From contig CANFCG010000015.1 of the NCBI GenBank assembly GCA_947445115.1, positions 1 through 55,026 of the forward strand: DNA of 55,026 nucleotides, read 5' to 3'. Below are positions 1-8,260 of this stretch, piece after piece (position 1 is the first letter of the stretch; the number at the start of each line of letters is the position of its first letter). The position numbers were made by a program, and so were the translations under genes. A model generated the notes under the pieces. The model saw only the letters and a program-made list of their open reading frames with translations. It did not search any database and had not been told where the DNA came from. Source of the stretch: Comamonadaceae bacterium (GTDB lineage: Bacteria; Pseudomonadota; Gammaproteobacteria; Burkholderiales; Burkholderiaceae_C).

Positions 1-1
1 C

Positions 2-862
2 ACGCTGGATGTCAACAAGATTGCTAACTTCACCAAGCGTCCGCAAGACGTGGTGGGTTTGCACTTTTTTAGCCCTGCCAACGTGATGAAGCTTTTGGAA
101 GTCGTGCGCGGCGAAAAGACCAGCAAAGACGTGATGGCGACCGTGATGACGATTGCCAAAAAAATCAAAAAAACTGCAGTCGTGTCTGGCGTATGCGATG
201 GCTTTATTGGCAACCGCATGATTGAACAGTACGGACGTCAAGGCGGCTTCTTGCTAGATGAGGGCTGCACGCCAGCCCAAGTGGACAAAGCCATGGAGAA
301 GTTCGGTATGGCGATGGGACCATTCCGCATGGGTGATTTGGCGGGTAACGATATTGGTTGGGCGATCCGCAAGCGCCGCGCTACCGAGCGTGCCGAGATG
401 AAATACAGCAAAACGGCCGATCTTTTGTGTGAGCAAGGCCGATTTGGCCAAAAAGTGGGCAAAGGTTGGTACGACTATGTGGCGGGTAAGCGCGATGCGA
501 TTCCAAATGCCGAAGTGGTTGCCATGATTGAGGCGCATCGCAAGTCGCTCGGTATCACACCGCGCAAGATATCGGATGAAGAAATTGTGCAACGTTTGGT
601 GTTTGCTCTCGTTAACGAAGCTGCGCACATCTTGGAAGAAGGTATTGCTAACAAGGCAAGCGATATTGACATCGTCTATATTTTTGGTTACGGATTCCCC
701 GCTTATCGCGGTGGCCCATTGCATTACGCCGATCAAAAAGGACTGTTTAACGTGGTGGAAACCATGGCACGCTTTGCCAAGAATCCACTCGACGATGCAG
801 CCTTCTGGAAGCCAGCGCCGCTGCTTGCTAAGTTGGCTGCTGCTGGTAAGACATTTAATTAA
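2..862 (+). CDS. 3-hydroxyacyl-CoA dehydrogenase, C-terminal part (gene cut by window start)
   Basis: This enzyme oxidises L-3-hydroxyacyl-CoA with NAD in fatty-acid beta-oxidation. The reading frame is open from base 2, so the 5' part lies outside the window. The visible 286 residues start near the end of the NAD-binding domain. The GLHFFSP motif has the catalytic His at visible residue 21, and Glu33 follows 12 residues later, the spacing of the His-Glu dyad in this family. Two C-terminal 3HCDH domains follow (about 60-150 and 190-280). The missing half probably holds an enoyl-CoA hydratase domain, as in FadB/FadJ, but that cannot be seen here. A thiolase gene follows 33 bases downstream, the usual partner. 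Confidence 0.9.
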   Translation, partial: TLDVNKIANFTKRPQDVVGLHFFSPANVMKLLEVVRGEKTSKDVMATVMTIAKKIKKTAVVSGVCDGFIGNRMIEQYGRQGGFLLDEGCTPAQVDKAMEKFGMAMGPFRMGDLAGNDIGWAIRKRRATERAEMKYSKTADLLCEQGRFGQKVGKGWYDYVAGKRDAIPNAEVVAMIEAHRKSLGITPRKISDEEIVQRLVFALVNEAAHILEEGIANKASDIDIVYIFGYGFPAYRGGPLHYADQKGLFNVVETMARFAKNPLDDAAFWKPAPLLAKLAAAGKTFN

Positions 863-895
863 TCCGCTTTGAAAAATATCTAAGGAAAAAATATC

Positions 896-2071
896 ATGAC
901 ATCCGCAGTAATTGTTTCTACCGCACGCACCCCTTTGGCAAAAAGCTGGAAGGGCGCTTTCAATATGACACACGGCGCGACCCTTGGCGGTCACGCTGTC
1001 GAGCACGCCGTTAAGCGCGCTGGCATTGATGCCAATGACATCGAAGACGTATTGATGGGTTGCGCCACGCCTGAAGGCGCAACGGGCGCGAACATTGCGC
1101 GCCAAATCGCACTCCGCGCTGGCTTGCCTATCACCGTCTCGGGCGCAACCGTGAACCGCTTTTGCTCGTCTGGTTTGCAAACCATCGCGATGGTCTCGCA
1201 GCGCATCATTGCGGGCGAAGGCGACGTGTTTGTAGCGGGCGGTGTGGAGAGTATCTCTTGCGTGCAGCAAGAGTCGAACCAACACATGCTGGCCGATTCT
1301 TGGCTCGCCAAAAACAAGCCCACCATTTATTGGAATATGTTGCAAACCGCTGAGCAAGTAGCTAAGCGTTACAACATTGGTCGTTTGGCCATGGACGAGT
1401 ACGGCGCACGCAGCCAACAGCGCGCCGTTGCCGCATTGGCAGCAGGACTCTTTAATGACGAAATCGCACCGATCACCGTGACGATGGGCGTAGCTGATAA
1501 GGTGATGGGTCTGCGTACCAAAGAAGTGACCGTGAGCGCTGACGAAGGCATTCGCGATGGCACGACCGTGGAAGGCATCACGGGTCTGCGCTCTGCGCTG
1601 CCAGGCGGATTGATTTCCGCAGGCAACGCCAGCCAGTTCTCCGACGGCGCAGGCGCGTGCGTGGTGACGAGCGAGAAGTACGCTGAACAAAAAGGTTTGA
1701 AGCCGCTCGGTCGCTTCTTAGGCTTTGCCGTTGCAGGCTTAGAGCCAGACGAAATGGGTATCGGCCCTGTGTATGCGATTCCTAAAGTGCTGAAAAAACT
1801 CGGCCTTAAAGTGAGTGACATCGACTTGTGGGAATTGAACGAAGCGTTCGCCGTGCAAGTGATTTATTGCCGCGACAAACTGGGCATTCCAGATGACCGT
1901 TTGAATGTGAACGGCGGCGCGATTGCTGTGGGGCACCCTTATGGCGTCAGCGGACAACGCCTCACAGGACACGCACTCATTGAAGGCAAGCGCCGCGGTG
2001 CTAAGCGCGTGTGCGTGACGATGTGCGTGGGCGGCGGCATGGGTGCTGCGGGTATTTTCGAAGTACTGTAA
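896..2071 (+). CDS. acetyl-CoA acyltransferase (thiolase)
   Basis: The 391-residue thiolase cleaves 3-ketoacyl-CoA with CoA in the last step of beta-oxidation. The active-site set is complete: nucleophile Cys90 in NRFCSSG, His347 in the GHP motif near the C terminus, and Cys377 in CVGGGMG. The length is normal for the family. The start ATG has an AAGGA ribosome site a few bases upstream. The gene lies between the hydroxyacyl-CoA dehydrogenase and an acyl-CoA dehydrogenase, which favours a degradative FadA/FadI role over acetoacetyl-CoA synthesis. Substrate chain length cannot be read from the sequence. Confidence 0.93.
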   Translation: MTSAVIVSTARTPLAKSWKGAFNMTHGATLGGHAVEHAVKRAGIDANDIEDVLMGCATPEGATGANIARQIALRAGLPITVSGATVNRFCSSGLQTIAMVSQRIIAGEGDVFVAGGVESISCVQQESNQHMLADSWLAKNKPTIYWNMLQTAEQVAKRYNIGRLAMDEYGARSQQRAVAALAAGLFNDEIAPITVTMGVADKVMGLRTKEVTVSADEGIRDGTTVEGITGLRSALPGGLISAGNASQFSDGAGACVVTSEKYAEQKGLKPLGRFLGFAVAGLEPDEMGIGPVYAIPKVLKKLGLKVSDIDLWELNEAFAVQVIYCRDKLGIPDDRLNVNGGAIAVGHPYGVSGQRLTGHALIEGKRRGAKRVCVTMCVGGGMGAAGIFEVL

Positions 2072-2086
2072 GTTTGATAAGGAATC

Positions 2087-3973
2087 ATGATGTCGCTACG
2101 TACCACTCTTGATTTCCTCCTCTACGACTGGCTAAACGCTGATTCATTGAATCAGCGTTTCCGCTTTTCAGATCACTCGCGTGAGACGTTTGATGCTGTG
2201 CTGGACACTTGCGAGCGTATTGCACGAGAGAAGTACGCGCCGTTTAATCGTTTGGTCGATACCCAAGAGCCGCGCACGGAGGTGGGATCTGATGGCGCAC
2301 TGCGCGTGATCTTGCCTCAGGCAACGCATGATGCACGGGCGGCTTATGCCGAGTCTGGCATGCTGGCGGCGGCGCAAGATTACGAGCAAGGCGGCATGCA
2401 ACTGCCCTATACGGTTGAGGCGGCATCGAATACGTTTTTTGGTTGCGCCAGTATCAGCATTGGCTCGAACTTGCTGTCGGTTGGCAACGCGAACTGCATC
2501 CGCACGCACGGGACAAAAACGCAAGCCGAAGTCTTTGCCGCTAATGAATTCAATGGGCGCTGGGCAGGCACAATGTGCTTGTCTGAGCCGCAAGCAGGTT
2601 CGTCTTTATCGGACATTACGACGCGCGCTGTACCTGATATTGGCACTGTGCCAAGCCTTACTGGATATGGCTTTGCAGATGACCCGCTCGGGCCTCGTTA
2701 CCGCATCACAGGCAACAAAATGTGGATTAGCTCGGGCGAGCACGACATGACGGAAAACATTGTGCATTTGGTCTTAGCGAAAATTCCAGATGAGAGCGGT
2801 AAGTTGATTGCAGGCACGCGCGGCATTTCGCTTTTTATTGTGCCGAAAAAAATGGTGAACGCTAAAGGCGATCTGACGGGTGAACGCAACGACGTCGTGC
2901 TTGCAGGACTCAATCACAAGCTAGGCTGGCGCGGCACGACGAACACCTTGCTCAATTTTGGCGAAGGCGCGTTCAAGCCCGATGGCGGCGTGGGCGCTGC
3001 CGCTGGTGCTGTGGGCTATTTGGTTGGCAAGCCGGGCGAAGGCCTGCGCTGTATGTTCCACATGATGAACGAAGCCCGCATTGGCATTGGCATGGCAGCG
3101 ACCATGCTGGGCTTGGCGGGTTATTACGCTTCGCTAGATTACGCCAAGAATCGCCCGCAAGGAAGACCTATTGGTGGCGCTGGAAAAGATGCATCTGCAC
3201 CGCAAGTGCGATTGATTGAACACGCTGACATTAAGCGCATGCTGCTCGCGCAAAAATCGTATGGCGAAGGCGCATTGGCGCTGGCTCTTTACTGCGCAAG
3301 GTTAGTGGATGAGATGCGTACTGCTGAACCAGATGCGGCAAATGAAGCGCGATTGCTTTTAGAAGTGCTCACACCCATCGTGAAGAGCTGGCCGTCGGAG
3401 TGGTGTTTGGAAGCAAACTCGCTGGCGATTCAAATCCATGGCGGCTATGGCTACACGCGGGATTTCCCCGTCGAACAATACTGGCGCGACAACCGCCTCA
3501 ACATGATCCACGAAGGCACACACGGCATTCAAGCGATGGATTTGCTGGGGCGCAAGGTACTGATGGAAGACGGGCTTGGACTGAAAATTCTAAAATCACG
3601 CCTGCAGGCCACGTCGGATAAGGCTCGCGCGATGCCCACCCTGCAAGCCAATGCCGACAAGCTCTGCGAGGCATTTCTGAAAATAACGGACGCAACGCGA
3701 GCCGCGTGGAGCACGGGCAAGCCGTCCGACGCACTCGCCAATGCTGTGCCGTACATGCAAGCCTTTGGGCACGTAGTGCTGGCGTGGATTTGGTTAGACG
3801 TTGCCATCTCCTGCATGGGCAGAATCGATGACGTAAAAAGTGATGCGGATGTGGGTCGCCTAGGCGCGATGCAATTCTTTTTCAACTATGAATTGCCGAA
3901 AATTGATGCGTGGTTGAGTGTGGTGTCCAGCCGAGATTCAATCTGCGCCGACTTGCCAGAGAACGCTTTTTAA
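2087..3973 (+). CDS. acyl-CoA dehydrogenase with C-terminal extension (long form)
   Basis: This FAD-dependent enzyme introduces the 2,3-double bond in acyl-CoA, the first beta-oxidation step. At 628 residues it is much longer than the 380-residue classical enzymes and belongs to the long bacterial form with an extra C-terminal domain (about residues 490-628). The family signatures MCLSEPQAGSS (flavin/substrate region) and GGYGYTRDFPVEQYWRD are present, and Glu476 in the HEGT motif is the expected catalytic base. Two tandem ATGs (2087 and 2090) follow the AAGG at 2079-2082, so the true protein may lack the first Met. It lies 15 bases after the thiolase stop, so the two are probably cotranscribed. 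Confidence 0.92.
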   Translation: MMSLRTTLDFLLYDWLNADSLNQRFRFSDHSRETFDAVLDTCERIAREKYAPFNRLVDTQEPRTEVGSDGALRVILPQATHDARAAYAESGMLAAAQDYEQGGMQLPYTVEAASNTFFGCASISIGSNLLSVGNANCIRTHGTKTQAEVFAANEFNGRWAGTMCLSEPQAGSSLSDITTRAVPDIGTVPSLTGYGFADDPLGPRYRITGNKMWISSGEHDMTENIVHLVLAKIPDESGKLIAGTRGISLFIVPKKMVNAKGDLTGERNDVVLAGLNHKLGWRGTTNTLLNFGEGAFKPDGGVGAAAGAVGYLVGKPGEGLRCMFHMMNEARIGIGMAATMLGLAGYYASLDYAKNRPQGRPIGGAGKDASAPQVRLIEHADIKRMLLAQKSYGEGALALALYCARLVDEMRTAEPDAANEARLLLEVLTPIVKSWPSEWCLEANSLAIQIHGGYGYTRDFPVEQYWRDNRLNMIHEGTHGIQAMDLLGRKVLMEDGLGLKILKSRLQATSDKARAMPTLQANADKLCEAFLKITDATRAAWSTGKPSDALANAVPYMQAFGHVVLAWIWLDVAISCMGRIDDVKSDADVGRLGAMQFFFNYELPKIDAWLSVVSSRDSICADLPENAF

Positions 3974-3996
3974 ACACAAACTCAATACAAATACTT

Positions 3997-4000
3997 GGAG
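3997..4000 (+). promoter_or_regulatory. ribosome binding site deciding the start of the SDR gene
   Basis: GGAG lies 6 bases before the ATG at 4007. An in-frame TTG at 3995 overlaps this site and would leave no Shine-Dalgarno, so 4007 is the better start. Confidence 0.6.
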
Positions 4001-4006
4001 ATTTTT

Positions 4007-4801
4007 ATGACCGCTCGCACCATTCAACAACTTTTTGATCTCAGCGGTAAAACCGCGCTCGTCACGGGCGGTTCACGCGGACTTGGTCTGCAAATGGCGC
4101 AAAGCCTTGGCGAAGCGGGCGCGAAGATTATTCTGTCCTCACGTAAAGCGAGCGATCTTGAAGAGTCCGTCGCCGTACTGAAGGCGCAAGGCATTGACGC
4201 CAGCTTCATCGCTGCCGATTGCTCTGACGAGGCAGACATCACCAGATTGGTGGATGAGTCCATCGCACAGCTTGGGCACATCGACATCTTGGTCAACAAC
4301 GCTGGCGCGGCATGGGGCGCTCCAGCCGAAGACCACCCCGTTGACGCGTGGGATAAGGTGATGAACCTCAATATTCGCGGCTACTTCATCCTTAGCCAAC
4401 AAGTCGCCAAGAAGTCCATGATTGCACGCAAGAGCGGATCGATCATTAACCTCGCGTCCATCGCGGGTCTGGGCGGCAACCCCAGCGGCATGAACACGAT
4501 TGCCTACAACACCAGCAAGGGAGCGGTCATCAACTTTACGCGCACGCTGGCGGCGGAGTGGGGCAAGTACAACATCCGAGTGAACGCCGTGTGCCCAGGA
4601 TTCTTCCCCAGCAAGATGACGATGGGCACACTCAAAGCATTGGGTGAAGAGCGACTGAAAGAAGGCGCACCGCTGGGGCGCTTGGGAGATGACGAAGATT
4701 TGAAGGGCCTCACCTTGCTGTTTGCATCCAATGCAGGCAAACACATCACTGGGCAATGGATGGCGGTCGATGGCGGTGTGTCTTGCGTAACGGCGGGGTA
4801 G
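4007..4801 (+). CDS. SDR family oxidoreductase (classical short-chain dehydrogenase)
   Basis: A 264-residue classical short-chain dehydrogenase/reductase using NAD(P). It shows the nucleotide-binding TGGSRGLG motif near residue 20, the NNAG motif near 98, and the catalytic Ser plus YNTSK (Tyr-x-x-x-Lys) near residues 150-170. Such enzymes reduce ketones or oxidise secondary alcohols; the substrate is not evident. Placement between acyl-CoA dehydrogenase and a hotdog thioesterase suggests an acyl-CoA or related lipid substrate, which is inference. It ends 2 bases before the next start, consistent with coupling. Confidence 0.9.
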   Translation: MTARTIQQLFDLSGKTALVTGGSRGLGLQMAQSLGEAGAKIILSSRKASDLEESVAVLKAQGIDASFIAADCSDEADITRLVDESIAQLGHIDILVNNAGAAWGAPAEDHPVDAWDKVMNLNIRGYFILSQQVAKKSMIARKSGSIINLASIAGLGGNPSGMNTIAYNTSKGAVINFTRTLAAEWGKYNIRVNAVCPGFFPSKMTMGTLKALGEERLKEGAPLGRLGDDEDLKGLTLLFASNAGKHITGQWMAVDGGVSCVTAG

Positions 4802-4803
4802 TC

Positions 4804-5283
4804 ATGTCTTTAGATTCGTTTGCAGCCAAGGGTTTTGGCGTAGAAATTCCGTTTGTCAAGTTGCTCGGATTCGATCTCACACGCTTTGAAGGCGGTGAAT
4901 CCACCATTCTCTATACGCCTAAGCCAGAGCACGCTAATTCGTTTGCCGTCGCACATGGCGGGGTGGTGATGACGCTGCTTGACGTGACGATGGCAACTGC
5001 AGCTCGGAGTGCTCAAGCTGAAATGGGTGTGGTCACGATTGAGATGAAAACTACCTTCATGCGGCCTAGCCCTCTTGGCTTGCTCACTGCCAAAGGCAAA
5101 CTGATTCACCGCACCGCTACGATGGCGTTTACCGAAGCGTCAATTTATGACGAAGCAGGCAAAGTGTGTGCGTCCAGCACTGGCACATTCAAATACGTGC
5201 GACGATTGCCCGCAAGGGCGGCAGACGGGTCGCGAGTGATTAACCCGCTTAATGAACCTATCCCTCAAATTTCGACAGATTAA
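4804..5283 (+). CDS. PaaI-family hotdog thioesterase
   Basis: A 159-residue single hotdog-fold protein of the PaaI/YbgC-like thioesterase group, predicted to hydrolyse acyl-CoA to the free acid and CoA. The hallmark HGG followed by the acidic residue of the active site appears in AHGGVVMTLLD near residue 45-55. The ATG at 4804 is 2 bases after the upstream stop; an upstream GTG at 4756 would overlap the SDR gene for 46 bases and is less likely. The fatty-acid cluster around it supports an acyl-CoA clearing role. Substrate preference is unknown. Confidence 0.85.
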   Translation: MSLDSFAAKGFGVEIPFVKLLGFDLTRFEGGESTILYTPKPEHANSFAVAHGGVVMTLLDVTMATAARSAQAEMGVVTIEMKTTFMRPSPLGLLTAKGKLIHRTATMAFTEASIYDEAGKVCASSTGTFKYVRRLPARAADGSRVINPLNEPIPQISTD

Positions 5284-5308
5284 TTAATTTTTATAACAGG
5301 AGATTTTC

Positions 5309-6325
5309 ATGCCTATCAATCAACAAATCGTTTTAGACAACCGCCCAGTTGGCGATGCAGTTGCCAGCAACTTCAAGCTACTCTCTAGCCCAACGCAAGA
5401 ACTGAAGGGTGGCGAAGTGCTGGTCAAACATCATTACCTGAGCCTCGATCCTTACATGCGCGGACGCATGAATGACAGCAAGAGCTACGCAGCCGCGCAG
5501 GCGCTGGGAGAGGTGATGATTGGCGGCACGGTAGGCGAAGTGGTTGCAACTAAAAGCGCCAAGTACGCCGTGGGCGACAAGGTCGTTGGCATGGGCGGCT
5601 GGCAAGAGTACAGCGTGGCATCGGATTCGGTGATGGGTATGCTGCGTAAGGTAGATACGGCTCACATCCCTTTGTCTGCTTACCTTGGCGCGGTGGGTAT
5701 GCCTGGCGTGACGGCTTGGTATGGCTTAGTTAAAATTTGCAATCCAAAAGCAGGCGAAACCGTTTGCGTGACCGCTGCTTCTGGCGCGGTGGGTAGCGCG
5801 GTGGGCGTGCTCGCGAAGGCGCGTGGTTGCCGCGTGGTGGGCATTGCCGGTGGCAAAGACAAATGCGATTACGTGGTGAATGTTCTCGGCTTTGATGCCT
5901 GCATCGACTACAAAGAACACACAGATGGCAAAGCACTGAATAAAGCGCTTAAAGAAGCTGCGCCGAACGGCATCGACTGCTACTTTGAAAACGTGGGCGG
6001 CTGGATTATGGACACGGTGCTGCTGCGCATGAACGCCTTTGGCCGCATGGCAATTTGCGGCATGATCGCGGGCTACAACGGCGCACCGCTGCCGCTGGCC
6101 AATCCAGCGCTCATCTTGGTGAATCGCTTGAAGATTGAAGGCTTTATCGTTAGCGAGCACATGGAAGTCTGGCCCGAGGCCTTGAAGGAACTCGGCACGC
6201 TGGTGGCAACTAAAAAGCTGAATGTGCGTGAGTCAATTGCTGAGGGCATTGCGGCTGCACCAGAAGCATTCTTGGGACTGCTCAAGGGTAAGAATTTTGG
6301 CAAGCAGCTGGTGAAGTTGGTTTAA
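5309..6325 (+). CDS. NADP-dependent oxidoreductase, MDR family (CurA/PTGR-like)
   Basis: A 338-residue medium-chain dehydrogenase/reductase without obvious catalytic zinc ligands. It matches the leukotriene B4 dehydrogenase/CurA group that reduces activated double bonds with NADPH. Features seen: the LSLDPYMRGRM segment near residue 45, typical of this group, and the Rossmann glycine motif AASGAVGSAVG near residue 155. A strong AGGAG site lies at 5298-5302, 6 bases before the ATG. Neighbouring genes suggest an alpha,beta-unsaturated lipid or acyl derivative as substrate, but this is inference. Confidence 0.88.
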   Translation: MPINQQIVLDNRPVGDAVASNFKLLSSPTQELKGGEVLVKHHYLSLDPYMRGRMNDSKSYAAAQALGEVMIGGTVGEVVATKSAKYAVGDKVVGMGGWQEYSVASDSVMGMLRKVDTAHIPLSAYLGAVGMPGVTAWYGLVKICNPKAGETVCVTAASGAVGSAVGVLAKARGCRVVGIAGGKDKCDYVVNVLGFDACIDYKEHTDGKALNKALKEAAPNGIDCYFENVGGWIMDTVLLRMNAFGRMAICGMIAGYNGAPLPLANPALILVNRLKIEGFIVSEHMEVWPEALKELGTLVATKKLNVRESIAEGIAAAPEAFLGLLKGKNFGKQLVKLV

Positions 6326-6344
6326 TTATTTGTAGGAGCGCAAG

Positions 6345-7286
6345 ATGTCTGACCTCATTCTTCACCACTACCCCAATTCGCCATTTGCAGAAAAAATCCG
6401 CTTGGCATTTGGACTCAAAAATTTGGCATGGCGCTCGTGCGATGTCTCGCCCGTCATGCCCAAGCCCGAGTTGCAAGCTTTGACGGGTGGCTATCGCCGC
6501 GTGCCAGTGTTGCAAATTGGCGCAGACATTTATTGCGATACGCTGTTAATTTGTGAGGTGCTGGAAGCGTTGCAACCTACGCCGAGCCTTTATCCACAAG
6601 GTCAGACGGGTCTTGCACGCACGCTAGCGCAGTGGGCAGACGGTACGCTATTCCCCACCGCCATGGCCTACAACTTTTCTCCGGCAGGTGGTGCAGAGTT
6701 TGCGCGGTTGAATCCTGATTTAGATTTGCGTGCCTTTGGCGCTGATCGCGCCGCTATGCGGGGTGGTGCGCCTCGCATGTTTCCTGGCGATGCAACGGCG
6801 GCGTACAAATCGTATTTGCGCCGTATTGCGACGATGTTGGAAAACTCGCCATTTGTGCTGGGCGATCAAGTGTCCGTAGCAGATTTAGCCATTTATCACC
6901 CACTGTGGTTTACGCGTCGCTTGCCAGCCGTGGCCGATGTGCTGGCAACCAACGCAGCGATCTTGCCTTGGATGGACAGAGTTGCCGCGCTAGGTCACGG
7001 CAAGCGCAATAGCGCGGAGTTGTCACGCGCTGAATCTTTAGAAATCGCCCGCCAAGCCACGCCCGATATGGCTTCCACGAGGGATGTTTTTCAAGATGAG
7101 CATGGCATACCGCTTGGCACCGAAGTCACTATCACCGCCGAAAGCTTTGGCTTAGAAGTGACGAGCGGCACGCTTGTAGCTGCTACTCGCACACGCTTCA
7201 CACTGCGCCGCGAACATGAACTTACGGGCACGGTTCACGTGCATTTCCCGCGTATTGGATTTGTTTTAAAAAAGGCTGAGGCCTAA
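6345..7286 (+). CDS. glutathione S-transferase family protein with extra C-terminal domain
   Basis: The first 80 residues are a thioredoxin-like GST N-terminal domain (HHYPNSPFAEK at the substrate end, then RRVPVLQ with the conserved cis-Pro). A helical GST C-terminal domain follows to about residue 215, where SVADLAIYHPL fits the family N-capping motif. Unlike standard 200-230 residue GSTs, the protein continues to 313 residues with a segment rich in Thr and Val (about 230-313) that looks beta-stranded and that I do not recognise as a named domain. TAGGAG at 6333-6338 supports the start. A role in detoxifying or isomerising metabolites of the adjacent lipid pathway is possible but unproven. 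Confidence 0.82.
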   Translation: MSDLILHHYPNSPFAEKIRLAFGLKNLAWRSCDVSPVMPKPELQALTGGYRRVPVLQIGADIYCDTLLICEVLEALQPTPSLYPQGQTGLARTLAQWADGTLFPTAMAYNFSPAGGAEFARLNPDLDLRAFGADRAAMRGGAPRMFPGDATAAYKSYLRRIATMLENSPFVLGDQVSVADLAIYHPLWFTRRLPAVADVLATNAAILPWMDRVAALGHGKRNSAELSRAESLEIARQATPDMASTRDVFQDEHGIPLGTEVTITAESFGLEVTSGTLVAATRTRFTLRREHELTGTVHVHFPRIGFVLKKAEA

Positions 7287-7302
7287 ACGTAAAGGTTGTC
7301 CC

Positions 7303-8211
7303 ATGATTACTGATTTCAAAAATAAAACCGCCGTTCTCACGGGCGCTGGTTCAGGCTTTGGCCTGGAGTGCGCACGCATTGCAGCGAAGCGCGGTATGAA
7401 TATCGTGATGGTCGATGTGCAGCAAGATGCGCTCGACAAAGCAGTTGCCGAGATCACGAGCATGGGCGCGCAGGTACTCGCCATGCGCGTGGACGTGGCG
7501 AACGCCGAGGCTATGAAAGCTTTAGCGGATGCGGTGTTGGCGCGGTTTGGTGCGCCGCATTTTGTGTTTAACAACGCGGGTGTGGGTGCGGGCGGTTTGA
7601 TTTGGGAGAGCTCACTGCTCGACTGGAAGTGGGTCATGGACGTGAACGTGATGGGTGTGGTGCACGGTGTGCATTTCTTCACGCAGATGATGCTGGATGC
7701 GGCAAAAAAAGATGCGACGTATCAAGGCCACATCGTCAATACGGCGAGCATGGCGGGCTTACTCAATCCGCCGAACATGGGCGTGTACAACGTGAGCAAA
7801 AGCGCGGTGGTCAGCCTGACGGAGTCGCTGTACCAAGACCTGCGTTTAGTGACAGGCCAAATCAGCGCATCAGTGCTCTGCCCGTTCTTTGTGCCGACCA
7901 ACATTACCCAAAGCCAGCGCAATCGGCCAACCGAGCTCTCGGGCGGCAAACTCACCAAGAGCCAATTGATCGGTCAAGCGCAATCGGACAAAGCGGTGGG
8001 TAGCGGTAAATTGACGGCGGCGGATGTGGCGAATGCCGTGTTTGCAGCGCTGGAGGCTGATCGCTTTTATATCTATAGCCACCCACACGCGCTGGCTGGC
8101 GTACAAGACCGCATGGAAGATTTGGTGTTGATTCGCAACCCGACCGATCCATTTAAATCTAAGCCTGAGATCAGGGAAAAGTTGAAAGCGGCGCTGAGAG
8201 CAGAAGACTAA
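7303..8211 (+). CDS. SDR family NAD(P)-dependent oxidoreductase
   Basis: A 302-residue short-chain dehydrogenase. The cofactor motif TGAGSGFG lies at residues 12-19, NNAG near 90, and the catalytic Ser with YNVSK near residues 150-166. An AAAGG site lies 7 bases before the ATG. The C-terminal 60 residues extend beyond the 250-residue SDR core, as in the group annotated as SDR oxidoreductases near acyl-CoA genes in Burkholderiales. It is the last gene of the plus-strand lipid cluster; 49 bases separate it from tex. The substrate is unknown. Confidence 0.88.
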   Translation: MITDFKNKTAVLTGAGSGFGLECARIAAKRGMNIVMVDVQQDALDKAVAEITSMGAQVLAMRVDVANAEAMKALADAVLARFGAPHFVFNNAGVGAGGLIWESSLLDWKWVMDVNVMGVVHGVHFFTQMMLDAAKKDATYQGHIVNTASMAGLLNPPNMGVYNVSKSAVVSLTESLYQDLRLVTGQISASVLCPFFVPTNITQSQRNRPTELSGGKLTKSQLIGQAQSDKAVGSGKLTAADVANAVFAALEADRFYIYSHPHALAGVQDRMEDLVLIRNPTDPFKSKPEIREKLKAALRAED

Positions 8212-8230
8212 CTCTCCCGATTAAGATAGG

Positions 8231-8250
8231 CGTTTTAGTAAACGTTTTAG
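8231..8250. repeat. CGTTTTAG direct repeat with small inverted repeat upstream of tex
   Basis: CGTTTTAG occurs twice, at 8231-8238 and 8243-8250. Within it CGTTT-TAGT-AAACG (8231-8244) can pair. It lies in the 49-base gap before tex, so it could be an operator or a weak hairpin at the end of the preceding operon. Nothing in the sequence decides between these. Confidence 0.3.
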
Positions 8251-8260
8251 ATCGGTTAGT

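Noticed and set aside
254-1690. Long antisense reading frame across the dehydrogenase and thiolase genes
   Set aside because: It opposes two genes with clear motifs, shows no domain, and follows the codon bias of the sense strand.
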